Part shown: piece after piece, positions 22,501 to 34,527 of the stretch
How the letters are laid out: every line of letters begins with the position of its first letter
Position numbering within the stretch: position 1 is the stretch's first letter
From: Alopecurus myosuroides
Taxonomy: Eukaryota; Streptophyta; Magnoliopsida; Poales; Poaceae
DNA: 64,000 nt
Direction of reading: 5' to 3'
Assembly: GCA_028641055.1 (NCBI GenBank)
Contig: CM054062.1
Span: forward strand, 172,565,642 to 172,629,641
The notes under the pieces: model-generated
Databases searched by the model: none
What the model was told of the DNA's origin: nothing
The model's input: only the letters and a program-made list of their open reading frames with translations
Made by a program: the position numbers and the translations under genes

Positions 22501-23565
22501 ATAAGTGCTGATCATCTGTTGTTCTCAGGGTTTTGATCCTGTTTTTCTTGGCTCTCCAAGTAGCTTTTCTGTGGAAGTATTTCGTGTTTTGATCACCTTC
22601 CTTTAGCCAAGTAACTATGGATCTCTGTCTCCACATCATTTCTTCCATTAATAACAACTCGTCCAATCTAGCAGTAACACGCCTAATTTCTACGGTATGT
22701 GCCTACGGGTTATGTTTATAAATCTACTCAAGTCTCTTGTTTAACTTTTTAATCTCTCTATCGACTCTTCCAAACCTATCTCTGCTCCAGAATCCTCAGT
22801 GCTTTCATAGTACTTTGAAGGTTATTTTTTTATGTCAGTCAGATTCTGCACTTGCCCACAAGCCTACCAAGCTTCATTGATTGCATTTCCTAATGATTCT
22901 TCTCTTTCCCACATACTCTGATATCTATAAGTGCTTAAATTTTTGTTGTTGTTTGATTCCATGCTGCCCAGGTGTAAGATTAAAGGCCGATGATCTGACC
23001 TAGAGGAGATAACATGTTCCACTGAAGCTGTTGCCTGGTTAGCAACTGCTTTGTCCAACCTTACATTGCCATTCCTCCTTCCTTCTTACTTATTATTATA
23101 TGTCCAAGGCAGTCCACTGTATCCCAAATCATGAAGGTCACAGAACAACATAGTATCCCTGAAGTCTTGCATCCTTTCACTCATTTTAGTTACTGAAAAA
23201 CATTCACTTTGCCACATGGCCTCATTGAAGTCTCCCAACACGAGCCAAGGTAGATTTTATGCTCTATTTGGTTCTATTCTCCTCAAATGTTTCCAAAATT
23301 CAGGTCTCTGTTGTGCACATAGTTCTCCATAAACGAACGTGCTCCTCTATATTATTTCAGTATTTTGCTGGACAATTACATTGATATGATGAGGGCTAAA
23401 ATTGACAAGGTCTATCATTACATCCTTACTCCAGCAAAGAGCTAACCCGCCGCCCTTACTAGGAAAACTAACAGGAAAGCAACTGTTATAGCCTAGTATC
23501 ACACACAAACTTTCAACTAGCTTCTTATTCTGTCGTGTTTCTGAGAGGAACATAATGCTTGAGCG
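22501..23565 (-). pseudogene. LINE ORF2 relic, right part (endonuclease region)
   Basis: On the minus strand the order is M-F-L-S-E-T-R-Q (23553, start of an APE-type endonuclease), a central block with G-G-G-L-A-L-C-W, then S-R-S-D-H-R-P-L near 22990 (the conserved SDH motif of the endonuclease), and W-L-K-E-G-D-Q-N-T-K-Y-F-H at about 22600 (linker before RT). The frames are broken several times. The CACTA element cut this relic at 22500; its continuation is at 817-896. It is older than, and different from, the other LINEs in the window. Confidence 0.75.
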
Positions 23566-23618
23566 GTCCTCGGCAGTTCGAGTTAAATATGATCATGGCT
23601 CCTTCCATTACAACAGGA

Positions 23619-23925
23619 AAAAGAGCGCTTATTGGAAGTACTCTGGAAACATCGTGGAGCTACTGGTTACACTTTGGACGATCTTAAATGAATTAGTCTT
23701 GTTTTATGTCAACATATAATTAATCTTGAGGCTGATGCCAAGCCCGTTGTTGATCACCAATGTCGGCCAAATCCAACAATGAACGATGTGGTGAGAAATG
23801 ATATAGTGAAGCTTCTCGAAGCAGGTACAATTTATCCTATTGTTGATAGTAGATGGGTCGACCCCGTTCATTGTGTTACTAAGAAAGGAGGTATGATTAT
23901 TGTTCCCAATGATATGGTGTTCAAA
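23619..23925 (+). pseudogene. Athila-type Ty3/Gypsy reverse transcriptase fragment
   Basis: The plus strand reads G-Y-T-L-D-D-L-K, then after one stop L-E-A-D-A-K-P-V-V-D-H-Q, N-P-T-M-N-D-V-V-R, L-L-E-A-G-T-I-Y-P-I and W-V-D-P-V-H-C-V-T-K-K-G-G-M. This is the N-terminal part of an Athila/Tat-type RT, where relatives have PVHCVPKKGG. Only about 100 codons survive, with no LTRs or active-site motif, so it is a scrap of an older element. Confidence 0.7.
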
Positions 23926-25150
23926 CATTTCCTATGGAGAAGCCCTTCAAACAAAACTCAATGAAACCATTAGTCCATCAATATTGTCAGTAATCATCAA
24001 AACCACACTTATGGGTTAGATGCACTTTCAAAGAGACGTAGAGAAAACTGACTGGCCGAATCCGGTGTGGTCACACATCACAACGAGGGTTTGGTTTGTT
24101 TCCGTTGCCGATGAGATTCTCCACTAGACACATGTTCTTTCGTCTGTGATGAGGTCTTTATATCGGTAACATAATTGTGGCGACAAGCCAATTTCCCGTT
24201 AAGTGTTGCTGATGTGAGTTTCAATCCATGCACATACTGACTTTTTATACTATACTACAGTCGGATGTGATACACATAATAACGCGACGGTGTTGCGCAT
24301 AGCTACCACCAAGGTCACGGAATCAATTTCTTGAAGATGAGAAAACAAGGGAATTAAATACAACAAGACCCAACTTGATCAATCCTTTGGATTGGTTGCA
24401 CCTATCAATAAATAAATAAAATAAAAAATGAAGAAAAATGAAATGAAAAGATGTATCAATCAATAAAGGCCAGTTGCACGTGGTCGTAGGGCCCAGACGG
24501 CTACTGATGATATTGGAATACAGTTTCTTGTTAGGATGTCTAATTAATTAATTAATTAATTGATTTCTCCCATAAAAATGATTAATCGTCGTTAGTTGGT
24601 TCAAGCTAGCGCTGAACTGGCTAGCCACACGGAGACAGAAGAAAAGAAAGAAAATGACAGTCTAGTGGGGGCTGATTTCGGGATCAAACTTGAAGAGAGA
24701 ACAAGAATGATACGGTGTACGATAGATGCATCGAACCATGTAGTCATGCATGTCGGGACCATGCCCGGCACGGGCTATTTTGCATTTTGTTTCATGGACC
24801 TTTTAATTCGTTACTCAAATTAAGTTGAGTTGTTGTGTGTACGCACCGAGGTGTTATTGCATATGTTCAGACGTTCGTGTCAATCCCAGCAAGCCAGCAG
24901 GGCATTCAGGCGCACATACATGACGACATGCACAAGTGGTGCGCGACAGAAACAGACGTCCGCGTCGTTCGCGTCCAGGGCGACTCGGGCGGACGGGAAA
25001 CCCTAGCGCAGCCACAGCGGGTGCGGGCATCCGGGCGCGCCGTTGCCGGAGGACGCCGCCGGGCGAGTCCTGTGTGGCCAACGGCGACGGCGGGGCGCTC
25101 CCTCACGTCGGCTCAGATCTGCAGGGCGGCGGATCAGGGCAGCCCGGAGG
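23926..25150. other. No gene recognised
   Basis: AT-rich non-coding sequence. The only structure seen is a (TAAT)n microsatellite at 24541-24561. From about 24870 the base composition becomes GC-rich toward the GATL relic, but no homologous frame could be followed there. Confidence 0.4.
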
Positions 25151-25329
25151 TCGACCAGGGATGTGGCGGCTCGCCCTGTGCGATCTGTGGAAGTTCGTCG
25201 CCGGATGCCATGGCCGCGCTCGCCGCGCCCGAGTGCTGTCACAACGCCACCTCCAACTTCACCGACGCCTTCTGGCGCCACGCCGAGTACCTCCGTTTTC
25301 GCCAACCGGTCGCGCGCGCCCTGCTACTT

Positions 25330-25637
25330 TGTTACTACCCCTTGGCCTGCGATGAATCGAGGCGTGAGATGGAGTTCCCTGCGGCCAGAGAATGAATTGG
25401 AGGAAGAAGAGACAGATGCAGACGGCATCGAAAGGGGGCAGAAGAGAGAGAGAGAAAGACAGGGGATAAGTCTCTTCTATTCCTTTTCTGTCCGTCTCCT
25501 TCTCCAACCGGGCTTATATACTGCCCAACAACTCACACCCACAGGTCACGCACACACACGCACAACTGCGCAGCAGCCACCAACTCGAGGCCCCCCACGA
25601 CTACGTCACCTACTCATGTACGACCACGGTTGTTACA
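25330..25637 (-). repeat. 3' LTR of Reina element
   Basis: 308 bp, from TGTTACTACCCC to GGTTGTTACA. It includes a short (GA)n tract that differs in length from the other LTR. Confidence 0.9.
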
Positions 25638-28237
25638 TCACCCCCCGGTGAAGAACTTGCTTGTCCCCAAGCAAGCGCATCTGGGAACCTGTTCTTCAGC
25701 ACGTACAGATCCTCCCATGTCGCGGATGTTGCTGGGATGCCTTGCCACTTGATCAGCACCTGAGGCATAGCGGAGTTGCCTTTCTTGACGAGCCTTCGAT
25801 CCAGTATCTCTTCTGGTTGTGTATCCAGTGCATCCAGTGCTGGTGGATTGGGTAGGTCAGAGTAGACTGGCGTGAAATCCGGTGTATAATTCTTGAGTTG
25901 TGAGACGTGGAACACATGATGGACCGCACAATCCTCTGGGAGTTCCAATTTGTATGCCACCTCTCATATCTTCTCCAGAACTCGATATGGGCCATAGAAC
26001 TTGAGTGCCAGCTTAGGACAAGGACGATTGACCACCGTGGACTGAGCATAAGGTTGTAACTTGAGGAGTACCTGTTCTCCCACTTGGAAGGATTTTTCTG
26101 TTCTCTTCCGATCAGCCTGCATCTTCATGCGATTTTGAGCTGCTGCCAAGTGAACCTTCAGACGAGCTAATTGTTCCTGCCGCTGTTGAAGGATTGTCGC
26201 CTGATCGTCCTCCTTCCTCGTTGATGTATCAGGTATCGATGCCAGATTTGGGTCAGCTCCATAGACTGCTTTAAATGGGGAACAGCCTATAGCAGAGTGA
26301 TAGGTGGAATTGTACCACATTTCAGCTAGTGGTAGCCATTTGCGCCACTGTTTGGGGTCTTCATGTACAACACATCGAAGGAACATCTCTAAACATTGGT
26401 TCACCCGCTCCGTCTGGCCGTCCGTTTGGGGATGGTATGCCGTGGAAAACTGGAGTTTTGTTCCCAAAGCTTTGAATAGTGCTCGCCATAGTTGACTTGT
26501 AAAGATTTTATCCCTGTCTGAGACAATCGCCAAAGGAACAGAGTGCAGCTTGACCACCGAATCCAGCAAGGCATCAGCTACTGTGGCTGCCGAGAACGGG
26601 TGCTTGAGAGGAATGAAGTGAGAATACTTTGAAAGCCTATCCACCACGACCATAATGACATTTGCACCGTGTGACATAGGAAGCCCTTCAATGAAATCCA
26701 TGGAGATTTCTTGCCAGTTACCTTTGGGGATGGGAAGCGGTTGCAGCAGGCCAGCTGGATTTGTGTGATCATGTTTTGCTTGCTGACAGGTGACGCATTG
26801 TTTCACGAAATTCTCCACCGCTGTTTTCATACCTGACCAAGCAAATAGTTTCTTTAACCGTATGTAAGTTGGTAAGATGCCAGAGTGCCCTCCCATGGCA
26901 CTGGAGTGGAAAGCATTGATAAGTTTGGTCTGCATTGCTGAATTGTTACCCACCCATACTCTTCCTTTGTATCTGATGATGCCCTGACATAACTCACCCA
27001 TTCTCATCTGGACTGACGACTGCCAATGCTTGCATTTTACTTTGCGCTTCGGTATCTGTAGTGTAGGTGTTGATCACTTCCTGTAACCAAGCGGGTTTAA
27101 CAAAAGAAATTGCTTGCAGATCCAGAGCGTGAGCCACACGTGAGAGAGAGTCAGCGGCCCCATTATCTCTCCCTTTTTTGTACTGGATCCGAAACTGCAA
27201 TCCCATCAGCCGGGTCATGGCTTTTCGCTGCATTGTGGAGTGAAGCACTTGATCGTCGAGAAACGTGAGACTTTGGTGATCCGTGCCTATGATGAATTCG
27301 CCTCGCAACAGGTACTGATGCCATCTTTCCACTGCCAGTATAAGTGCAAGAAACTCCTTTTCATAGATGGATGTTGCGCTATGCTGAACACCCAGCGCTT
27401 TGCTGAGAAATGCTATTGGCCTTCCCTCTTGCATCAGCACTGCTCCTATGCCAGTATCGCATGCGTCCGTCTCGACGACAAATTGTTTAGTGAAATCTGG
27501 TAGCTGGAGCACAAGTGTGGAAGACATTGCTTGCTTCAGCTGCACAAAAGCCTGTTCTGCCTCCAACGACCATACGAATTGATTTTTCTTCTGGAGCAGA
27601 TTTGTCAGCGGTTTGGCGATAATCCCATAAGAGCGTACAAACTTGCGATAATATCCCGTAAGCCCCAAGAATCCTCTCAATTCTGTCACATTCAACGGGC
27701 GAGGCCAGGCCAACATTGCTTCAGTTTTATGTGGATATGTCGCCACTCCATTGCGTGACACAATGTGTCCCAAGTACTCGAGTTCTGGCTGCGCAAACGA
27801 GCATTTCGAGCGTTTGACAAACAAAACTGACTGTCTTGTAGCAATTTGAGGACTTTTGTTAGGTGTTGAGCATGATCTTTGAGAGAGGCACCGTATATCA
27901 GAATATCATCCATAAATACCAGTGCAAATTTGCGAAGACACGAGTGCAGCACTTGATTCATGACACATTGAAACGTAGCTGGAGCATTTGATAACCCAAA
28001 AGGCATCACTCGAAATTGATAGTGGCCATGATGTGTCTTGAATGCTGTTTTGGGCTCATCATTAGGATGCATGCGAATTTGATGGTATCCAGCGCGTAAG
28101 TCCAGTTTGGAGAAATACTGAGAACCTGCCAATTCATCCAGGAGTTCATCAATTACTGGCATGGGAAATGTGTTCCTGATGGTAAGCTCGTTGAGGCGCC
28201 GGTAATCTACGCAAAACCTCCATGATCCATCCTTTTT
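25610..28237 (-). pseudogene. Reina element RT, RNase H, integrase and chromodomain
   Basis: The RT block has [10 protein letters not shown] and F-M-D-D-I-L-I (about 27910). Frameshifts fall near 27830 and 27000. RNase H has E-T-D-A-C-D-T-G-I-G (about 27470). The integrase has a zinc-finger C-V-T-C-Q-Q-A-K, then M-D-F-I-E-G-L-P, S-D-R-D-K-I-F and D-G-Q-T-E-R-V-N (D, D, E catalytic residues). A TGA at 25964-25966 (Gly codon position in relatives) precedes the tail H-V-F-H-V-S-Q-L-K and the chromodomain I-K-W-Q-G-I-P-A-T-S-A-T-W-E-D-L, which targets insertion to chromatin in intact relatives. Confidence 0.8.
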
Positions 28238-30379
28238 CTAGACAAGCAGAACTGGAGAAGCGAACGGGCTCATGGAGTGAACAATTACGCCTGCTGCCAA
28301 CATCTCTGCGACTTGACGTTCGATCTCGTCCTTGTGGAGAGGTGAGTATCTGTAGGGGCGTGCGTTTACCGGTGCTGCACCAGGTTTCAGTGGAATAGTG
28401 TGGTCATATACCCTTGACGGCAGTAGTTCCTTGGGCTCAATGAAAACCTGCTCGAAATCTGAGAGCACAGTCTGTATTTCTGCTGGCAACGTACTCTGTA
28501 CTTGATCACCTACGGTATCCAGCACCGCAATCGCCCAAACATCATTTCCTTTACTCCACCTGATGAGCTGCTCAATGGGGAATTCCTGTATTGGCAGTAG
28601 TGGTGTGGGCTGTAGGCCAGTCAGTGTCACCTCCCTTCCTTTATGCACAAACTTCATTGTTTTCTTTTCCCAGTTGCAACACATGTCTCCTTGGAGCTTT
28701 AGCCAATCCATGCCAAGAATGGCGTCATATGCCCCCAGAGGTAATATGCGCATATCATGAGTAAATGTTTCTCCATGTGTCCACCACTCAAAGTCCTTGA
28801 TCATTTGATTGCAGTGCATCAATTCATTATTTTCCACTCTGACAGAAACCGGAGCAATTGGTGTTGTTTGGCAGTTGATTCGCTCCACAAACTGAGAACT
28901 CAAGAAGCTATGACTGCTTCCGGAATCTACTAACAATAACATGACTTGGTTCTTTACAAGAGCACGGATGCGTACTGTGTCTCCCTCCTCCGCCCCCGAC
29001 AATGCATTAACTGAGAGTGACAATTGCCTTGCTTCAGCGATTTCCTGCAGTTCTATCATGTCGAGCACATCAGGTGATAGTTGCACCGCATGATCTTCTA
29101 CTGTCAATGCTTGTACTACTGCCATTGCCTTTTGTGTGCAGACATGAGTTGGCTCATATTTCTCACCACAACGATAACACAACCCATTTGCCCGGCGATA
29201 TTCTTTAAGCCGGCGTTCCTTCCACAATTCCCCTTGCCCAGTTTTTCCCACTGGTCGAATCGCATCAGTTTTGTGATGTGTTTGTCCCTTGCCAGCCCAA
29301 GGCTTGTATTGAGTGCTCAGGTCCTCTTGAACGTGTGCCAACAGAATTGCTCGATCCACAGTGTCTGGTAGTTGAGATGCTACTTCCATTCTAAGATCAG
29401 GTTTCAATCCCTTTAAAAAATGCCCCACAAACATTGTTTCATCGTAATGCGGGTTGTGGCCACACAGTTTGAACATCAACTCCTGAAACTCGACACAATA
29501 TTCAGATATCGACCCTTTTTGCTTCAGTTGAATGAGTGCCGTCATGAACTGTCTATGGTCGTCCACTCCGAATTTCGCCTCCACTGCTGCGATGAACACC
29601 TCCCAGGAAAGCACCTCATTGCGCATTTTGTAAGCTTGGAACCAGTGTTTGGCATTACCTTCCAGGTGTAGCCGAGCAGTGGTAAGCCACATTGAGGGTG
29701 TTGTGTTCATCACTGTAAAATAATCCATGCAATTGTCCCTCCAGATACGCGGAAAACTGCCATCAAATTTGGGGAAGGACAGCTTTGGTGTGGCCGGTCG
29801 GTTGCCTCCAAGGTGCTGGTCTGGTGGTCCCCCCCGTCCACGGCCTCCATCACCTCCACACACCCCAGCGCTAATGCCCGGATCCAGCTAGCCGTGTGTA
29901 CTTGCCAAACCTGGACGAGTCGCCCCCAGATTCGGGTCTCCTCCGCTACTGCCAGCCGTTGGAGAACCCAGTATTGACTTGCTCCGATCGGTCCCTAACT
30001 CCCCCTCCTTGTCCTCGAGATTCACCGTGATCGACGGTTTTGCGCTTGCCAACTTCGCCACCGCCTCTGCAGTGACTGCCATCTGCTGCGATAGGGACTC
30101 CTGGCGCCGCTCAATGCCGTCCATGATCCTTGTGTGATCTCCCGCTGCTCACGAATTGAAATCGAGTTGGCTCGCTACCTGTTGATATGAAGTGTCGAGC
30201 AACCCTAGGCGCGCATCGAGCGAACCCATATGTGTTTGAACAAGCTCGAGGCTAGCACGAATCGCCGTGAGCGCCTCGTCCGTTCGTGCCGCCGTTTCGC
30301 TCATCGCCTCCAAAACGAACTGCGTCTGCGGTGATGGCTTGGGAGGTGCCGTCGCGACTCGCTCGTCAAGCCCAGCCAA
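28238..30379 (-). pseudogene. Reina element gag and protease region
   Basis: The frame is shared from 30379 to 28238 but is interrupted by a TGA ending at 30149 and a TAG at 29888. It encodes a capsid-like gag (K-L-S-F-P-K-F-D-G, W-F-Q-A-Y, F-L-K-G-L-K-P-D-L-R), a zinc knuckle C-Y-R-C-G-E-K-Y-E-P-T-H-V-C (about 29170), then an aspartic protease with L-L-V-D-S-G-S-S-H-S-F (about 28930). The TAG at 28238-28240 separates it from RT in the same frame, where relatives have Lys in a V-K-K-K-D-G motif. Confidence 0.8.
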
Positions 30380-30519
30380 CCAGTCTCGGGATTGACACGG
30401 TTCAGAGCAATTCCGATCGAAATCGAGCTTGCTCCGATCCGATACCCTCCACCAGGAATTTCACAGCTGCAAGCCGAACGGAAACGCGAATCGCAGATCG
30501 ACCTAACCTCTGATACGAC

Positions 30520-30837
30520 TGTTACTACCCCTTGGCCTGCGATGAATCGAGGCGTGAGATGGAGTTCCCTGCGGCCAGAGAATGAATTGGAGGAAGAAGA
30601 GACAGATGCAGACGGCAGCGAAAGGGGGCAGAAGAGAGAGAGAGAGAGAGAGAGAAAGACATGGGATAAGTTTCTTCTATTCCTTTTCTGTCCGTCTCCT
30701 TCTCCAACCGGGCTTATATACTGCCCAACAACTCACACCCACAGGTCACGCACACACACGCACAACTGCGTAGCAGCCACCAACTCCAGGCCCCCCACGA
30801 CTACGTCACCTACTCATGTACAACCACGGTTGTTACA
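30520..30837 (-). repeat. 5' LTR of Reina element
   Basis: 318 bp with the same ends as the copy at 25330-25637. The extra 10 bp fall in the (GA)n tract near 30635. Confidence 0.9.
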
Positions 30838-31019
30838 TACTTCGACCTGGATCAGTGGCGGGCCGGTGACTACACCGCGAAGCTCGAGTACTGGATGGAC
30901 GTGCAGAAGTAGGAAGCCAGGATACGAGCTGGGCTCCCTCCCGCCGTTGCTTCTGGTTTTCGCCGGCGTCGTGAAGGCAGAGCAGCACATGTGGAACCAG
31001 CACGGGCTCGGCGGTGAGT

Positions 31020-31912
31020 GGCCGGCGGCGATGGACGTTCCGCAAGGAGCTCGGGTCGGGCAGGCTTGAGGCAGCGCGGTCTATTGGCCGGCGTCTTGGG
31101 TCACCGACGGTGTGGTTTTGGAGATGGCGGGGCGCATCCTTCGGGCAGTGGTGATCTGGGCCTCTCTGGTTCGATCCTACTGGCCTGCCCTCTTCACGCC
31201 ATCATCGTCGGTGAAGGTCGGTGGCGTGGGGGCCATGACCCGAGATTAATCAGAATAAAGGAGGTGGTCCTAGGGTTTGCCATCGCGCGAAGATGAGGAT
31301 CTTGTTGTCGGTTCTCTTTGATCAAGCCGGGATGTCGACCGGATGGCTCCGCCGGCGAATTCCCATGGGCGACGCCTGGAGATTGCTGGATCGGTGGAAT
31401 TCGGTCGCAATGCTCAGTCATCGAAGGTGATATTGGAGGACCAGCAACAGTGTTTGGATTCTTTGCATCGATGGGGAGCTGGCTTGGAGTTTCAAGATTC
31501 GTAGCAGCCGTATGTCAGAGGGGGCGACAATATGCGTGAAGTCCATCGTCCTACCTTTCAGGGTGAAAACCCAAGGTATGGCCTTAATTGGTTGTGCCTG
31601 GCACCTGTCTTCTTGGAGCCTTTGTTTTGAGAGCGAGGATTATCTTCAGGGTGAAAACCCAAGGTCTGGCCTTAATTGGTTGTGCTTAGCACCGTTCTTT
31701 TTGGAGACGTTGTTTTCGAAGAGATGGATATCAGCTGTTGTTTAGGTGGTGGTTGTGCGGATGCCGCGAGGACTGTAACTATGTAGCGGGACTTTTCTTT
31801 TTATTTTCTTCTTTTTATTGCCTTTCGGCTGTGTGCATCCATTGCGTTGTTGTAAAGGCCGGGTGTAATTTATATCTCCGCGATATTAATATACTTCCCT
31901 TTATCAAAAAAA
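31020..31912 (+). mobile_element. 5'-truncated non-LTR retroelement tail
   Basis: GC-rich non-coding sequence ending GATATTAATATACTTCCCTTTATC followed by 8 A. This is the form of 3' ends seen on many grass LINEs. No ORF with a known domain was found. Two copies of an 88-bp unit beginning GGGTGAAAACCCAAGGT lie at 31561 and 31649. The 5' boundary with the GATL relic is approximate, and no target duplication was identified. Confidence 0.5.
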
Positions 31913-32119
31913 ATACACGACGACACACATGTGTGGTTATGAATTTATGATATATTCTGAGAGACACACAGTCGTCAATCCATCACTGTTTATTTATGCT
32001 AATTAGGATTCCGTTGTTTGTACAAATTTTCAAGCAAACAGATGCCCGATTAATTGTATGTCCGTACTAGCAAGCTATTCCTCGTTTTTTTGGGGAGCAT
32101 GTGCACCAGTTAGGAGTAA
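31913..32119. other. No gene; left flank of Helitron
   Basis: Nothing coding is seen. TAGCAAGCTATTCCTCGTTT at 32068 recurs at 35295 on the other side of the Helitron. With the Helitron removed the two copies lie about 55 bp apart, so the insertion site already held a short tandem repeat. Confidence 0.5.
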
Positions 32120-32130
32120 CTAGTTGAATG

Positions 32131-32148
32131 CCCGTGCGCTGCCACGGG
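32131..32148 (-). other. Helitron 3' hairpin
   Basis: CCCGTG and CACGGG pair across a 6-nt loop, just inside the CTAG terminus. This is the diagnostic rolling-circle termination structure. Confidence 0.75.
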
Positions 32149-32739
32149 AGCTCTGCTTTGACGAGACGTGTCAAGGATATGATATCCCTCGGCTTCTTTA
32201 TTCTTCAATTCGTTTTCTATTGTTATTTTATTTATTCCGCTCCAAACCATGAGATTACGCGAGCTATTAGCTAACCAATTGAAAAGGAAAACACAAAGTG
32301 AAGTGTAATGGTTGTGGAAAATTGTGAGCACAGACAAACTATGTATGGGGTCGATTGCATGTCTTAAGTAAGAAGACGCTTGTTTTGTTTCAGACCATTA
32401 ACAATTTTTATGGTAGCCTTTCTTACTATGGATGGCAAGGGTACCCGTTACCGGAATACCGTACAGGTGTTCACCCATTAGGGTAAGGGTTTGGTAACAA
32501 AAAGCTTCCCACGGGTACGAAAATGGTAAAAGATTAGGTATTGTGGATCCAGGTAGGGGAAAGCAAAACCCATAACCATATACCCACTCACGTGGCAATT
32601 TTTTGCATGACATATGGGTCCATGGTAACATAGGACCGTTGTGGAAAACAAATCCTGCCTCTAATCCTCCTTCACGGTTCGGTCGCCCCGCCACCTAATT
32701 TTCGCTCTTACTCCCATGTTGTGTTGTTTCATCGTTCAT

Positions 32740-32743
<4 letters not shown>

Positions 32744-32828
<85 letters not shown>
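32744..32828. repeat. (TA)n microsatellite
   Basis: About 85 bp of nearly pure TA with one TACA interruption near 32794, inside the Helitron. Confidence 0.95.
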
Positions 32829-32830
<2 letters not shown>

Positions 32831-34260
32831 GTTGTTTTTTTGTTTATTTTCATGTATTTGTGATGTTTTGCTGAATCATTTAATGGATGTTCATACACGT
32901 GTATGTTTTCCTTAAATCTTCTGTTGTTATATTGCTTCGTTGATTATTTGGGAGAGTGTGGAAGCGAAATGTAGGTGCTTTGACCAACAGCATGCATGAC
33001 AACATCCTTTGTTTGATCGGGAGATTCATGACTCAAGCAAGGAAAATTGAGCTGCGATGATAACACGTACCAAATAATATTCAAACTAACATGTTTGAGG
33101 AAGATAAAGATCATGGATAAACAAAATTTTGAAGAAGGTTGATGATGAAAAATGAGTGCACATAAATAAAAACTCGGTTGCATACAAAGATTGATAACAT
33201 AATTGCTTGTGGCGATCTCATCCAACATGAGCACAAATTGCAAAACATGTGATACTGTGATCACTCTTGAAGGAGTGGCACCTGATTGCACCCAATGCAG
33301 TCTCTCTAGAACAGCAAAACCTGTCTCCGCGGGTGGAGGCCTTCACGAAGGGCTCCATCAAGTGATCTGCAGACAAGAAGCAAGATGAAGTGGCACAATG
33401 AATATCGTTCACAAAAAAGAGAGCAAAAGTGATGTAGAACTTTCTCCCGCAATATAAGTACAAATTCCAACAGTTTCCGCCACAGTTCAACCCTGCATGT
33501 TTTGCTGACACCCTCATCAGGCTGCTGGTAGCTTATTTTGTGACTTAAAATTCCACGTGCGGATGGCCTCAAAACAAAACTTTCTCAGAGCATAACTCCA
33601 CCAATCATTTACTCAAGAAAATAGATTAAATATTTTCACTGAAAAGAACTCTATAAAAGCTAATTAATTACAATGAATGAAGGGAGAGTGGCTATACAGG
33701 TTGATGCCCCCCATCCATGCCAACTTACCGACAAGTATTTGCTCATGCTTGGTTACTTTTTGCTCATCTGTGCACAAACATCATTTTCAGTGATTACTAA
33801 TTAGCTTTATTCACAGATTCACAGTTGCTAACCATATAAGATTACCTCTGCAAGTATGCCTACAGTCGTTCCACCCATCTCTCAACCTGACCGACCCATG
33901 AAGCATAGACTCATGAATGTATACATCGAGAGAAATGACTGTTTAATAGATTGGAGGCCCGCATGAAAACCCTCAGCTCTGACCAGCCTACAATATTTGT
34001 ATCGGGGACAAAAATGATATACTACTACCATGTAACAAATTTTATGGACGCATTGCACAAAATTCATATACAATCCATTTCCCTTCAATAAGTGGACTAA
34101 TCGTCACATAAAATATTTATGTGTCTGGAGGAATATAGTTTTTTCCTGGATTTTCTTTATTGCACTTGTCCATAGTGTACAAGTTTGTCAATTTGACCGA
34201 GGCCAAAAGGTTAGTAAACTTCACAGAAAGAAAGAAAGAAAAGGTAAATGCAGGAAAAAA
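32829..34260. other. Helitron interior, no gene recognised
   Basis: AT-rich sequence with short unrelated ORFs only. It may be intron or flanking sequence captured with the acyl-activating enzyme exon, but no second exon could be recognised. Confidence 0.4.
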
Positions 34261-34527
34261 GCTAGCTCGGCAGTAGCACCGCTGCCGCTATAATCATCAT
34301 GGAGCTGCAGCAGACCGACGACCGGAAGACACGTACTGCCGCCACGATGGTTGTGGTGCCATTCCTCGGCCAGCAAACCCATCGTGTCCACTATGTCATG
34401 AGTTAGCACTACATTCTACAACCATAAAGTAAAGTGCAAATGTCGGTGCATGCTAAGTCTATCGCGGACGGACCGAGCAAGCAAGCAAACAAAAGCAGAG
34501 AGCAGCAAGGCGACCTGTCGGGTCACC

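Larger units (their letters stand above)
25330..30837 (-). mobile_element. Reina-type chromovirus (Ty3/Gypsy), decayed
   Basis: 5508 bp with short LTRs (25330-25637 and 30520-30837) and target duplication TACTT (25325-25329, 30838-30842). The minus-strand internal region encodes gag, protease, RT, RNase H, integrase and a C-terminal chromodomain in that order, the layout of chromoviruses. The LTR length and total size fit the Reina clade. The sequence after the 5' LTR, GTATCAGAGGTT, resembles an initiator-Met primer site. The LTRs differ by about 6 substitutions plus a GA-repeat length change, so it is older than the Copia and Tat elements. Four in-frame stops and two frameshifts make it non-functional. 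Confidence 0.9.
25160..31018 (+). pseudogene. GATL-type galacturonosyltransferase relic, split by a Reina element
   Basis: Two fragments flank the Reina element. The left one (about 25160-25329) reads A-A-P-E-C-C-H-N and N-F-T-D-A-F-W in one frame, then S-V-F-A-N-R-S-R-A-P-C-Y-F in another. The right one (30843-31018) continues [20 protein letters not shown], then a stop and frame change, [15 protein letters not shown] and W-N-Q-H-G-L-G-G. These are in the order found in GATL proteins (family GT8, Golgi, pectin or xylan synthesis). Removing the insertion and one TACTT joins C-Y-F to D-L-D in frame. About 7 codons usually present between them are missing. No catalytic DXD block was found, so this is a dead fragment, already damaged before the insertion or decayed since. 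Confidence 0.65.

Noticed and set aside
25043..25651. 202-codon plus-strand ORF
   Set aside because: It crosses from the GATL relic into the Reina LTR at 25330. It is a chance fusion, not a gene.
33218..33572. Overlapping 88- and 99-codon minus-strand ORFs in the Helitron
   Set aside because: No recognisable motif; probably intron or intergenic sequence carried by the Helitron.
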